A DNA stretch of 64,000 bases, from positions 3,410,001-3,474,000 of the forward strand of contig NZ_CP133018.1 of assembly GCF_030866785.1 (NCBI RefSeq), in the 5' to 3' direction. Origin of the DNA: Agromyces protaetiae (GTDB lineage: Bacteria; Actinomycetota; Actinomycetes; Actinomycetales; Microbacteriaceae). The translations under genes were made by a program, and so were the position numbers. Positions within the stretch are counted from its first letter, which is position 1, and each line of letters starts with the position of its first letter. Of the stretch, positions 52,421 through 60,600 are shown in pieces. The notes below the pieces were generated by a model. That model did not search any database. It saw only the letters and a program-made list of their open reading frames with translations, and was not told the origin of the DNA.

Positions 52421-54028
52421 ATGGACCTCAAGCGGTTCGCAACGAGGGCGCTGTACGCGACCCTCATGACCGGGGGCATCACGCTCCTCGGGGCCGGCGT
52501 GGCACACGCCGCAGAGACCGGCGGCGAGGACGGAGTGCTCTCGGGCACCCAGGCCGGCGTCGCCATCGACCTGCCCATCAACCTGTCCGGCAACGCCATC
52601 TCGGTGCTCGGCGACGCATCGTCGTCGGGGGCTGAGACGGTCACGTCGACGCCGGCCGCGGCGCCGGCCGAGGCGCCGGTCACCTCGGGTGACGACGGCA
52701 TCGGGTCGGGCAGCCAGGCGATCGTGGACGTCTCCATCCCGGTGACGATCGGCGGGAACGCGATCAGCGTGCTCGGCGACGCGTCGTCGACGGAGGCGTC
52801 GACCGAGCAGGCGCCGGCTCCCGCGGCACCTGCCGAGGAAGCCGCACCGGCACCGGCACCGGCGCCTGCGCCTTCGACGAGCGGCGACGACTCGCTCCTC
52901 GGCGGCACGCAGGGCCTCATCGACATCGCGGTGCCGATCACGATCGGCGGCAACGCGATCTCGGTCGTGGGCGACAGCAGCTCGGAGGGCGCCTCGACCG
53001 AGACGACCACCGGCAGCGGCACGGCGGGCTCGACGGGCGAGGGCAGCGCCTCGACCTCGGGTGAGGACGGCATCCTCGGCGGCAGCCAGATCATCGGCGG
53101 CGTCGAGGCGCCAGTGACCGTCGGCGGCAACGCCATCTCGGTCGTCGGCGACAGCTGGACCGAGGGCGCCACGACCGGCGTCTCGACGGACACCGGTGCG
53201 GCCGGCGGCGAGGCCGAAGGCCCCAGCACCTCGGGTGAGGATGGCGTGCTCGGCGGCACCCAGGCCATCATCGACGCGGTCGCCCCGGTGACCGTCGGCG
53301 GCAACGCCATCTCGGTGGTCGGCGACAGCTCGAGCGAAGGCGCCACGACCGGCGTGATCGGCGGCACCGGATCGGGCTCGACCGCCACGACCGGTGGCGA
53401 CGACTCGATCCTCGGCGGCACGCAGGTGCTGCCCGAGCTCGGTCTGCCCGTAACGGTCGGCGGCAACGCGATCTCGGTGGTCGGCGACACCTCGTCGACC
53501 GACGCCGAGACCGTGGTGGTGCCCGGCACCGGCGGTTCCGGTGGGGCGACGACGGACGGGTCCGACAGCCTGCTCGGCGGCTCGCAGATCATCCCCGGCA
53601 TCTCGCTGCCGATCACGATCGGCGGCAACGCCATCAGCGTGATCGGCGACAGCGAGACGGAAGGCCCGACGACCATCGTGGTCCCCGGTGAGCCGACCGA
53701 CCCTGGCACGCCGGTGGACCCGACGGATCCCACGGACCCGACGGACCCCACCGACCCGACGGACCCGACGGACCCCGGCACGCCGGTGGACCCGACGGAC
53801 CCCACCGACCCGACCACTCCGGGTACTCCCGGTGATGACGGATCGATGACGCCGGGCTCCTCGGTCGCCGGCATCGGTGGCGCCACGGTGATCACGGCCG
53901 GCGCGTCCTCGACGGGCGTGCTCGCCTCGACCGGTGCGGATGTCGCGGGGCTGGCGATCGCCGGCGGCCTCGTGCTGCTCGCGGGGCTGCTGCTCTTCGG
54001 GTTCCGCCGCTTCGCCGCCCGCAACTGA
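52421..54028 (+). CDS. Cell-wall-anchored protein with seven chaplin-like repeats
   Basis: 535 residues. Signal peptide ending AHA/AE (~residue 30). Seven repeats of ~37 residues follow, each with G(D/E)D(G/S)xLGG(T/S)Q, a short hydrophobic strand, P(V/I)T(I/V)GGNAISVxGDSSS; the decapeptide GGNAISVVGD is nearly invariant. Repeat 1 (GVLSGTQAGVAIDLPINLSGN) is closest to Streptomyces chaplins, but no repeat has the chaplin cysteines. Linkers are Ser/Thr/Gly/Glu-rich. Then a (DPT)n wall spacer, sorting motif LASTG, a hydrophobic helix and an RRFAARN tail: a class E sortase (LAxTG) substrate. RBS AGGAGG lies 10 bp before the ATG. Probably a surface-active or amyloid-forming coat protein. Confidence 0.85.
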   Translation: MDLKRFATRALYATLMTGGITLLGAGVAHAAETGGEDGVLSGTQAGVAIDLPINLSGNAISVLGDASSSGAETVTSTPAAAPAEAPVTSGDDGIGSGSQAIVDVSIPVTIGGNAISVLGDASSTEASTEQAPAPAAPAEEAAPAPAPAPAPSTSGDDSLLGGTQGLIDIAVPITIGGNAISVVGDSSSEGASTETTTGSGTAGSTGEGSASTSGEDGILGGSQIIGGVEAPVTVGGNAISVVGDSWTEGATTGVSTDTGAAGGEAEGPSTSGEDGVLGGTQAIIDAVAPVTVGGNAISVVGDSSSEGATTGVIGGTGSGSTATTGGDDSILGGTQVLPELGLPVTVGGNAISVVGDTSSTDAETVVVPGTGGSGGATTDGSDSLLGGSQIIPGISLPITIGGNAISVIGDSETEGPTTIVVPGEPTDPGTPVDPTDPTDPTDPTDPTDPTDPGTPVDPTDPTDPTTPGTPGDDGSMTPGSSVAGIGGATVITAGASSTGVLASTGADVAGLAIAGGLVLLAGLLLFGFRRFAARN

Positions 54029-54050
54029 GCGGACGGGTCATCCACTCGCG

Positions 54051-54085
54051 GGCGGCGACCCGGGCCTTACGCCCGGGCCGCCGCC
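54051..54085 (+). terminator. Terminator of the chaplin-like gene
   Basis: GGCGGCGACCCGGGC / GCCCGGGCCGCCGCC around CTTAC, 23 bp after the stop, with a two-base internal mismatch. Confidence 0.8.
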
Positions 54086-54238
54086 TCGCCATGCCTTCGT
54101 CAGCGATCTGGGATCCGCCGTCGTGACGCAGCGATGGCAGTCGGATCAGATCCACCCAACACCGCGAGATGATTCCCGGACGCGAGTCGCCGCTCGACGC
54201 ACCAGCTGTTCGAACCCACCAGAGAGGAGCACGCCAGA

Positions 54239-54361
54239 ATGATATACGTGAATACCACGAAGGCCCGCATGAAAGCGGGCCTTCGGAGTCGGCGCCTGGT
54301 CCGCTACGGAACTGCTACCACTCATGAGGATAGATCAGGTCGTTCTCGAATTCCAGCCTGA
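54239..54361 (+). CDS. Possible 40-aa basic peptide
   Basis: ATG preceded by GAGAGGAG at good spacing, product MIYVNTTKARMKAGLRSRRL and so on, ending at TGA 54359-54361. Its early codons form a perfect hairpin (54258-54285), and composition is more AT-rich than neighbours. Could instead be a leader or an untranslated terminator. The 400-bp gap 54029-54429 otherwise holds only three hairpins. Confidence 0.2.
   Translation: MIYVNTTKARMKAGLRSRRLVRYGTATTHEDRSGRSRIPA
54258..54285. terminator. Perfect hairpin in the intergenic region
   Basis: CGAAGGCCCGC (54258-54268), loop ATGAAA, complement at 54275-54285. It looks like an intrinsic terminator stem without a U-run. Confidence 0.6.
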
Positions 54362-54393
54362 TGCCTCTGGCTGGCTTGGACACGTGTGGGGTT

Positions 54394-54425
54394 GAGGCGG
54401 TCCGCCCGTTCGGGCGGGCCGCCTC
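54394..54425 (-). terminator. Terminator of the large phosphoesterase gene
   Basis: 15-bp arms GAGGCGGTCCGCCCG and CGGGCGGGCCGCCTC with one G.T wobble, five bases after the minus-strand stop codon. Confidence 0.8.
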
Positions 54426-54429
54426 GAGC

Positions 54430-57400
54430 CTACGGCTGCGTGCGACCCGCCGCCCGGCGACGGCGGATCACCATGAAGGCGCCGGCCGCGGCGAGGAGCG
54501 CCGCGAGCACGAGGCCCGGGAGCACGTCGGCACCGGTCGAGGCGAGGCCGGAGCCCGCCCCGCCACCAGCACCGCCGGCGCCGCCAGCGGCGGTGACCGT
54601 GACGGCATTCGCGATCGGCTCGAAGCCGGCCGACTCGACGATCAGCGTGTGCGCGCCGACCGCGAAGTCGGCGGGCACGCGCACCGTGAACGACACCGCG
54701 CCGTCGGCGTTCGCCGCCGGGATGCCATCGATCACGAGCGGTGCGCTGAACAGCGTCGCCGAGATCTGCTGCCCGGGCGCGAGGCCCGTGACCGCGACGT
54801 CGAACGAGCCGCCCTGCTGCACGGTCGGGCTGCTGAGCGAGACATCCGCCCAATCAGTACCGGCCACGACCGAGCGACCCAGCGGCGCGGGGTCGACCGT
54901 GACGAACTCCTCGAAGTACGACACCGCGGCGACGAGGTCGATCTGACCGCTGTCGGCCCGGTTCGTACCGTCGGCGAAGGCACCGAAGTTGTCGCCGCCC
55001 GGCGCGAGGAACGAGTTCACCGTGACGCGGAAGACGTCGTCCTCCGCGATCTGCTCACCCTGGAACGACATGGACACGATGTGCTCGCCGCGCGCGGCCT
55101 CGGGCTCGTACACGTAGCTGAAGCCCTCCGAGACGCCCAGGTGCAGCTTCGGACGGCTCGAGCCGTCGTGCTGCCACTGCTGCTCGAGGGCCTCCTTGAT
55201 CTGCGCGCCCGTCAGGTCCATCTGGAACAGCGTGTTGCCGAACGGCTGCGTGCTCGCGACGTCCTTGTAGGTGACCGTGCCGTGCTCGCCGTGCAGCAGG
55301 TCGGCGCGGAGTCCGCCCGGGTTCATGAACGCGATCTCCGACGGCGTGCCCGCGAACGCCGCGTTCGCGGCCGACGTCGCCCAGAGCTGCTGGTCGGCGA
55401 CCAGGTTGCCGAGCGAGGACTCGACCCCGCGGTCGGCGCCGGCTGGGGCCCCGCCGCGGAGGATGTCACCGGAGATCGAGCCGATCTCGACCGCACCGAC
55501 GATGTCGGCCTCGGCCTCCGCGGCATCGACGATCGCCTGCACGTCGGCGTCGGCCGGGTACTGGGCGGCGCCGTCCACGAGCAGCGGCAGCGTGTCCACG
55601 GTCGCCCCGGTCGCGCGCTTCGTCACGGGGTCGATCGTCAGCTGGATGCGGCCGAGGTGCTTGGCGTACTCGCCGGCCGAGACGACCGGGCGGTCGAACG
55701 CAGCACCCTCGACGGGGAACTCGCACGCGACGTTCTTGTGGGTGTGTCCCGAGAAGATGGCGTCGATGTCGGCGGATGCCTCGCGCACGAGCTCCCCGTA
55801 GACGGAGTCCTCGTTCGCGACGACGTCGCACGACGTCTCCTCCGAGCCGTCGTGCGCGAGCAGGACGATGACGTCCGCCTCACCGTTCGAGGCGTCGCCG
55901 TCGCGCAGCTGCGCGGCCACGCGGTTCGCGGCCTCGAGCTGGGATCCGAACTCGATCTCGTCGATGCGGTCGGGCGCGACGAGCGAGTCCGTCTGCTCGG
56001 TCACGGTGCCGATGTAGCCGACCTTCACGCCGCCGGTCTCGACGATCTTGTACTCGTCGAGCGCCGGGGTCTGCGTGCCCTTCAGGTACACGTTCGCGCC
56101 GAGCGCGAGGCCCGCGTCGCCGTAGGCCGGGATCACCCGGTCGACGAGGTCGCGGTAGCCCGCGTCGAACTCGTGGTTGCCGACCGAGCTGACCTCGAGA
56201 TCCATCGCGACGAGCGCGTCGATCGTCGGCTGGTCCTGCTGCGAGAACGACGTGAACGTGGAGGCGCCGATGTTGTCGCCGGCCGACGCGAACACCGTGT
56301 TCGGGTGCTCGGAGCGGAGCTGCTCCACCGCGCCCGCGAGCACCGCGGCACCCGGCAGGCCCGAGCCGAGGTCCTGCTCGAGGCGGCCGTGGAAGTCGTT
56401 AATCGAGAGCAGCTGCAGCGACGAGGCATCCGTGTCGCCCGCACCCTCGATCGCGAACAGCGTCGTGGTGCCCGAGACCTCGTTGCCGACCGCGAGCATC
56501 GGCTCACCGGTCGGGCTGGTCTCGGCCGGGATGAACGCGAGGCCCTCGGGGCCGAGGTCGCCGGCCGCGGCGAGGTGCTCCACGCCGTCGTCCTCGACCG
56601 ACACGCTGAAGTCGCGGTTGTTCAGGTAGGTGACGAACGTCGAGTCGGCGGGCGTCGTGATGTCGAACACCGCGATACCACCGACGCGCTCGAAGCCGAT
56701 GAACGCGTAGCTGCGGCCGTCGACCTCGCCGATGGCGACGTTCTCGGGCTCGGGCCCCTTGTCGTCGCTGCGGCCCTCGAAGTTCGACTCGGAGTGGTTC
56801 GAGTTGAAGAACTCGGGCGCGGCCGCGTGGGTGATGCGCTCGAAGGCCTCACCCGAGTCGAATACCTGGTTGCCCGCGGTGTCCCAGATCGAGAACGAGC
56901 GCGAGCCGAAGGCGTACAGCTCCTCGTAGCACGTGCCGTCCTGGGAGAGGCCCATGGCGGTCGAGACGTTGAGGCGGCCGAGGTTCGCGTCGCCGAGTAG
57001 GCCTGCGGCCGGGCTCGTCGTGCACACCGGCGCGCGGCCGCCCTTGCCGAGGTCCTTCACCCGGGACGGTTCGACGTAGTCGCCCCACTCGCGCGCGTCA
57101 CCCTCGTTGGCGGTCACGAGGTACGTCTCACCTGCTGCCTGGTACGACTGCATGCCGTCCGGCAGGTACATGCCCTTGAGCCCGGCGAACGTGCGGACAT
57201 CGAACCCGCCGTCCCGGTCGGAGGCGTCGATGCCGTGGCCGGCGACCGAGTGGTCGACGAAGCCGAGCGGGAGGATGTCGGTGACGCTCGCGTGCACGAG
57301 GTCGACGACCGCGATCGCGTTCGCCTCCTGCAGCGCCGCGTACGCCACGTCGCCGTCGATCGCGACGTACTCGGGCTCGAGGTTGCGCGAGACCGGGAGG

Positions 57401-58134
57401 TCGGCCTCGGGCGTCGGGCCGAACACGCGGACGTCCGGGTGCAGGGTCTTCGAGCCGCCGGCCTCGAACTCGTGGAAGTTCGCGATGCGCACGTCGTTCT
57501 GCGTCGGCGCGGCGACCGTCGCCGGAAGAGCCACGATGCCGATCGAGCCCTCGGGGTCGCTCGAGAAGTCGTCGGCGGGCTCGCCCTCGTTGGCGACGAC
57601 GGCGCGCGTGCCGTCGGCCGAGATCGCGACCATGTCGGGCAGCGAGCCGACGACGACGGTGCCGAGCGGCGCGGGCTGGGCGGCCGTGGCGTCGAAGAAC
57701 ATGAGCCGGCCGGGCGCCGTCTTGTCGTCGCGGTCCTCGAGGGCGACGACGCCGAGCCCGTCGGCGCGCACGGCGAGGGAGTTCGCGACGCCGTCGCCCG
57801 CGAGCTCGCCGACCTTCACCGGGAGCTCGGGGTCGCTGACGTCGAGCACGTCGATGAGCCCGGCCTGCGCGTTGACGACGTAGAGCCGCTCGCCGTGGTA
57901 CGCGACGATCTCGGCGGCGGACTCGTCGAAGATGCCGCTCTCGTAAGTGCCGAGCGTGCGGAGTGACAGCGCAGCACCGTCGGCCGAGACCTCAGGGGCG
58001 TCGACGATCGGGGTGGGCGCGGCGCGGAGGGGCGAGGCGGCGGCGGGCGTAGTGGCGAGACATCCGGTCACGAGGGCCGCGCTCACGATGAGCGGGACCG
58101 CAGCGCGCCGGATCAGGGGCCGGGAGGGCAGCAT
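54430..58134 (-). CDS. Wall-anchored bifunctional choice-of-anchor-I / 5'-nucleotidase
   Basis: 1234 residues. Signal peptide to ~residue 33 (cleavage near AAA/SP). Residues ~50-590 are a beta-propeller of the choice-of-anchor-I (alkaline-phosphatase-like) family: LVTANEGDAREWGDYVEPSR, GPEPENVAIGEVDGRSYAF. Residues ~600-1120 are a UshA-type 5'-nucleotidase: metal site LLSINDFHGRLE, SAGDNIGAS, VGNHEFDAG, LAHDG, FSGHTHKN, and the nucleotide-binding domain (FMNPGGLRADLL, VNSFLAPGGDNFGAF). An Ig-like domain and a LASTG sorting signal follow (GSGLASTGADVLPGLVLAA, then RRRRAAG). Likely recovers phosphate or nucleosides outside the cell. The sequence is complete and unbroken. Confidence 0.93.
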   Translation of the reverse strand: MLPSRPLIRRAAVPLIVSAALVTGCLATTPAAASPLRAAPTPIVDAPEVSADGAALSLRTLGTYESGIFDESAAEIVAYHGERLYVVNAQAGLIDVLDVSDPELPVKVGELAGDGVANSLAVRADGLGVVALEDRDDKTAPGRLMFFDATAAQPAPLGTVVVGSLPDMVAISADGTRAVVANEGEPADDFSSDPEGSIGIVALPATVAAPTQNDVRIANFHEFEAGGSKTLHPDVRVFGPTPEADLPVSRNLEPEYVAIDGDVAYAALQEANAIAVVDLVHASVTDILPLGFVDHSVAGHGIDASDRDGGFDVRTFAGLKGMYLPDGMQSYQAAGETYLVTANEGDAREWGDYVEPSRVKDLGKGGRAPVCTTSPAAGLLGDANLGRLNVSTAMGLSQDGTCYEELYAFGSRSFSIWDTAGNQVFDSGEAFERITHAAAPEFFNSNHSESNFEGRSDDKGPEPENVAIGEVDGRSYAFIGFERVGGIAVFDITTPADSTFVTYLNNRDFSVSVEDDGVEHLAAAGDLGPEGLAFIPAETSPTGEPMLAVGNEVSGTTTLFAIEGAGDTDASSLQLLSINDFHGRLEQDLGSGLPGAAVLAGAVEQLRSEHPNTVFASAGDNIGASTFTSFSQQDQPTIDALVAMDLEVSSVGNHEFDAGYRDLVDRVIPAYGDAGLALGANVYLKGTQTPALDEYKIVETGGVKVGYIGTVTEQTDSLVAPDRIDEIEFGSQLEAANRVAAQLRDGDASNGEADVIVLLAHDGSEETSCDVVANEDSVYGELVREASADIDAIFSGHTHKNVACEFPVEGAAFDRPVVSAGEYAKHLGRIQLTIDPVTKRATGATVDTLPLLVDGAAQYPADADVQAIVDAAEAEADIVGAVEIGSISGDILRGGAPAGADRGVESSLGNLVADQQLWATSAANAAFAGTPSEIAFMNPGGLRADLLHGEHGTVTYKDVASTQPFGNTLFQMDLTGAQIKEALEQQWQHDGSSRPKLHLGVSEGFSYVYEPEAARGEHIVSMSFQGEQIAEDDVFRVTVNSFLAPGGDNFGAFADGTNRADSGQIDLVAAVSYFEEFVTVDPAPLGRSVVAGTDWADVSLSSPTVQQGGSFDVAVTGLAPGQQISATLFSAPLVIDGIPAANADGAVSFTVRVPADFAVGAHTLIVESAGFEPIANAVTVTAAGGAGGAGGGAGSGLASTGADVLPGLVLAALLAAAGAFMVIRRRRAAGRTQP

Positions 58135-58280
58135 GGATCACCTTCGGTCGAAACGGGGCAAGAACGCCCTCAGCGTGCCCGTACGGGGCAGACGCCACGT
58201 GACCGTCAGGTGAACGACCGGCAGCGCCTCCGGGACGCCTCGACACCCCACCGAACGCCGCGTGCCCGCGCCGTCGACCG

Positions 58281-59732
58281 TCAGACGACGGCGGCGAGCG
58301 AGAGTGCCGGGTCGGGGGCCGGCGCAGCGGGCAGGCCGCGCCACGCGCGGGCGAGCGCCGAGACCGCGGCATCCGTCGTTGCGGCGTCGTAGCAGAACGG
58401 CAGCCGCAGGAATCGCTCGAACGCCCCATCGATGCCGAACCTGGGTCCGGCGGCGACGATCAGGCCCTGTCCGCGGGCGGCGAGCGCGAGCTGGGAGCTG
58501 ACCGGTGTGCCGAGGTTGACCCAGGTCACGATGCCGCCGTCGACGTGCGGCACGTCCCATTCGGGGAACGCCTCGGCGAGCAGCGACTCGAGATGGGCCC
58601 GCCCCTCGCGCAGCTGCTCACGACGCAGCTCGACGATCTCATCCATGCGGCCAAGCAGGCGGGTGACCAGGAGCTGCTCGAGGATCGGCGTCCCGAGGTC
58701 CCCGGGTGTGCGCACTGCGAGCAGGCGCCGGATGAGCGGCCGGTCGGCCCGGATCCAGCCGACGCGGATGCCACCCCAGACGGTTTTTCCGACCGAGCCG
58801 ATCATGACGGCCGGCCCGTAGGCGGCGAGCGGCAGGTATCGCACCCGACGGTCGATGTCGAGCTCGCCGATCGTCTCGTCGGCGATGACGACCGTGCCCT
58901 GCCGCGCCGCCGCGTCGAGCGCGCGCTCACGCGCCGGCTCGTCGAGCGACCGGCCCGTCGGGTTGTGGAAATCGGGCATGAGATAGGCCGCGACGGGGTT
59001 GGCGTGCCGGAACGCCGTGGCCAGCGCCTCGCCGTCGTCGGCCGAACCCGGCTCACCCTGGGGAACGGTGGGCACGGTCACCAGACGAGCGCCCGCGACC
59101 CGCAACGCGTCGTACGCGTGCGGGTAGGTCGGCGCCTCGATCACCGCACGGTCACCGCGCCCCACGACCGCGCGCGTGAGCAGGGCGATAGCGTGCTGCG
59201 CGCCGATCGTGACCATGATCTGGTCGGGTTCGGTCGGCAGCCCGCGAGCGGTGTACCGGTCGGCGATCGCGGCCCGCAGCGCGGGCGTGCCGACCGGGTC
59301 GAATCCCGAGTCGCCGAGGTGCCGCGGGAGCTCCTCGGCCGCTTCGCGCGCGACCTCGCCGAGCCACGGCAACGCGGGCGGCGCCGCCTTGGAGAGGTCG
59401 ACGTAGTCGGGTGCGGGCGGAGCGGGCAGCCGGGTCGGCACGCCAGGCAGCCGCGCGACCGATCCCGACCCGCGCACACTGTGCAGCAGATGCTGCTCGC
59501 GCAGCGAACGGTAGGCAGCGGTCACCGTCGTTCGGCTGAGCCCCAGCCGGTCGGCGAGGTCGCGCTCGGCCGGCAGGCGGGTGCCGACGGGGACGCGCCC
59601 GTCGAGCACGAGCAGACGGACCCGCTCGGCGAGCGCGCGGTACGCCGCGTCCCGGGCGCCGCCGAGGCCGCCGGTGCGCCAATCGCCGAGCAGGCCTTCG
59701 AGCGCACGGGCGCTGAGCGAGGCATCCGTCAT
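58281..59732 (-). CDS. MocR-family regulator (GntR winged helix + aminotransferase fold), YczR-like
   Basis: 483 residues. N-terminal GntR domain ([50 protein letters not shown]) and a C-terminal class I aminotransferase-like domain. PLP lysine in IGSVGKTVWGGIRVGW (SxxK region) and the NPTGR motif in DFHNPTGRS are present, so PLP binding is likely. Divergent from a yczE-like gene with a dyad between: the YczR-YczE pairing described for MocR regulators. ATG at 59732; the longer frame upstream is antisense to yczE. Confidence 0.9.
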   Translation of the reverse strand: MTDASLSARALEGLLGDWRTGGLGGARDAAYRALAERVRLLVLDGRVPVGTRLPAERDLADRLGLSRTTVTAAYRSLREQHLLHSVRGSGSVARLPGVPTRLPAPPAPDYVDLSKAAPPALPWLGEVAREAAEELPRHLGDSGFDPVGTPALRAAIADRYTARGLPTEPDQIMVTIGAQHAIALLTRAVVGRGDRAVIEAPTYPHAYDALRVAGARLVTVPTVPQGEPGSADDGEALATAFRHANPVAAYLMPDFHNPTGRSLDEPARERALDAAARQGTVVIADETIGELDIDRRVRYLPLAAYGPAVMIGSVGKTVWGGIRVGWIRADRPLIRRLLAVRTPGDLGTPILEQLLVTRLLGRMDEIVELRREQLREGRAHLESLLAEAFPEWDVPHVDGGIVTWVNLGTPVSSQLALAARGQGLIVAAGPRFGIDGAFERFLRLPFCYDAATTDAAVSALARAWRGLPAAPAPDPALSLAAVV

Positions 59733-59750
59733 ACAAGCCACTTTAGGAAG

Positions 59751-59775
59751 ATTGGCTACTTGATGAAAGGCCAAT
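59751..59775. promoter_or_regulatory. Operator-like repeat between mocR and yczE
   Basis: ATTGGC (59751-59756) and GCCAAT (59770-59775), inverted, 13 bp apart, with further ATTGG at 59782-59786 and AGCCA at 59736-59740. Such CCAAT/ATTGG half-sites with flexible spacing suit a MocR-type regulator. Confidence 0.65.
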
Positions 59776-59795
59776 CGAGGAATTGGATAGATCTC

Positions 59796-60512
59796 ATGCT
59801 TCGCCTTCCGCCCTCGTTCCGCGACTCCGGTCGCGTGCTCACCCGCCGTCTCGTCCAGCTCTACGTCGGACTGTTCCTCTACGGCATGGGCATCGCGATG
59901 ATCGTGCGCGGCGAGCTCGGCGTCGCGCCGTGGGACGTGCTCACCCAGGGCATCGCGAAGCAGACCGGCATGAACTTCGGCCTCATCACGATCCTCACGA
60001 GCGGCGTCGTGCTGCTGTTCTGGATCCCGATCCGGCAGAAGCCCGGCTTCGGCACGCTCATGAACGCCCTGCTCGTCGGCCCGGCGGCCGATGTCGGCCT
60101 CTGGCTCATCCCCGAGGGCCTCGACCTGTGGGCGCGGATCCTGCTGCTGCCAGGCGGCATCGTGGTCCTCGCCATCGCGACCGGCCTCTACATCGGCGCG
60201 CACTTCGGCCCCGGCCCGCGCGACGGGCTCATGACGGGACTGCACCGCGCGACCGGCTGGCGCATCTGGATCGTGCGCACCGGCATCGAGGCGATCGTGC
60301 TCGCGATCGGCTGGCTGCTCGGCGGCAACGTCGGCCTCGGCACAGTGCTGTTCGCGCTCACGATCGGCCCGCTCTGCGGGTGGGCGATCCCGCTCTTCGC
60401 GATCAGGCGAGCGGATGCCTCGGCCGCGGCCGGGCCTCACCTCGACCCTGCCGTGCCGGAACCCAGCCGCCCCGAGCCCCCGCTGATCCCCGACGACTCC
60501 CCAGCCAACTAG
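59796..60512 (+). CDS. YczE/YyaS/YitT-family integral membrane protein
   Basis: 238 residues, five or six transmembrane helices (LVQLYVGLFLYGMGIAMIVRGELGVAPWDVLTQGIA at the N-terminus; ILLLPGGIVVLAIATGLYIGAHFGPGPRDGLMTGL; GTVLFALTIGPLCGWAIPLF). The GLGPRD-like GPGPRDGLM motif is typical. In Bacillus, YczE influences surfactin production; general function unknown. ATG 59796 is chosen over 59763 because the latter falls inside the operator; neither has a clear Shine-Dalgarno. C-terminal tail Pro/Glu-rich. Confidence 0.88.
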   Translation: MLRLPPSFRDSGRVLTRRLVQLYVGLFLYGMGIAMIVRGELGVAPWDVLTQGIAKQTGMNFGLITILTSGVVLLFWIPIRQKPGFGTLMNALLVGPAADVGLWLIPEGLDLWARILLLPGGIVVLAIATGLYIGAHFGPGPRDGLMTGLHRATGWRIWIVRTGIEAIVLAIGWLLGGNVGLGTVLFALTIGPLCGWAIPLFAIRRADASAAAGPHLDPAVPEPSRPEPPLIPDDSPAN

Positions 60513-60526
60513 CCCGCTCACCGAGC

Positions 60527-60576
60527 GGGGACGCGAATGGTCGCCCGAGCTCGTCGGAGCGACCATTCGCGTCCCC
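60527..60576. terminator. Bidirectional terminator
   Basis: Perfect 18-bp arms GGGGACGCGAATGGTCGC (60527-60544) and complement (60559-60576), 14-nt loop, between the ends of the convergent yczE and MerR genes. Confidence 0.9.
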
Positions 60577-60600
60577 GCGTCGGGGCTCGGGGTGGGGTCG

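Noticed and set aside
54239..54361. tRNA or small RNA gene in the gap after the chaplin-like gene
   Set aside because: Only simple hairpins are visible; no cloverleaf or conserved TPsiC-like segment.
54361..57000. 879-codon plus-strand open frame opposite the large phosphoesterase
   Set aside because: Antisense artefact of high GC; low-complexity Arg/Val/Asp translation and no motif.
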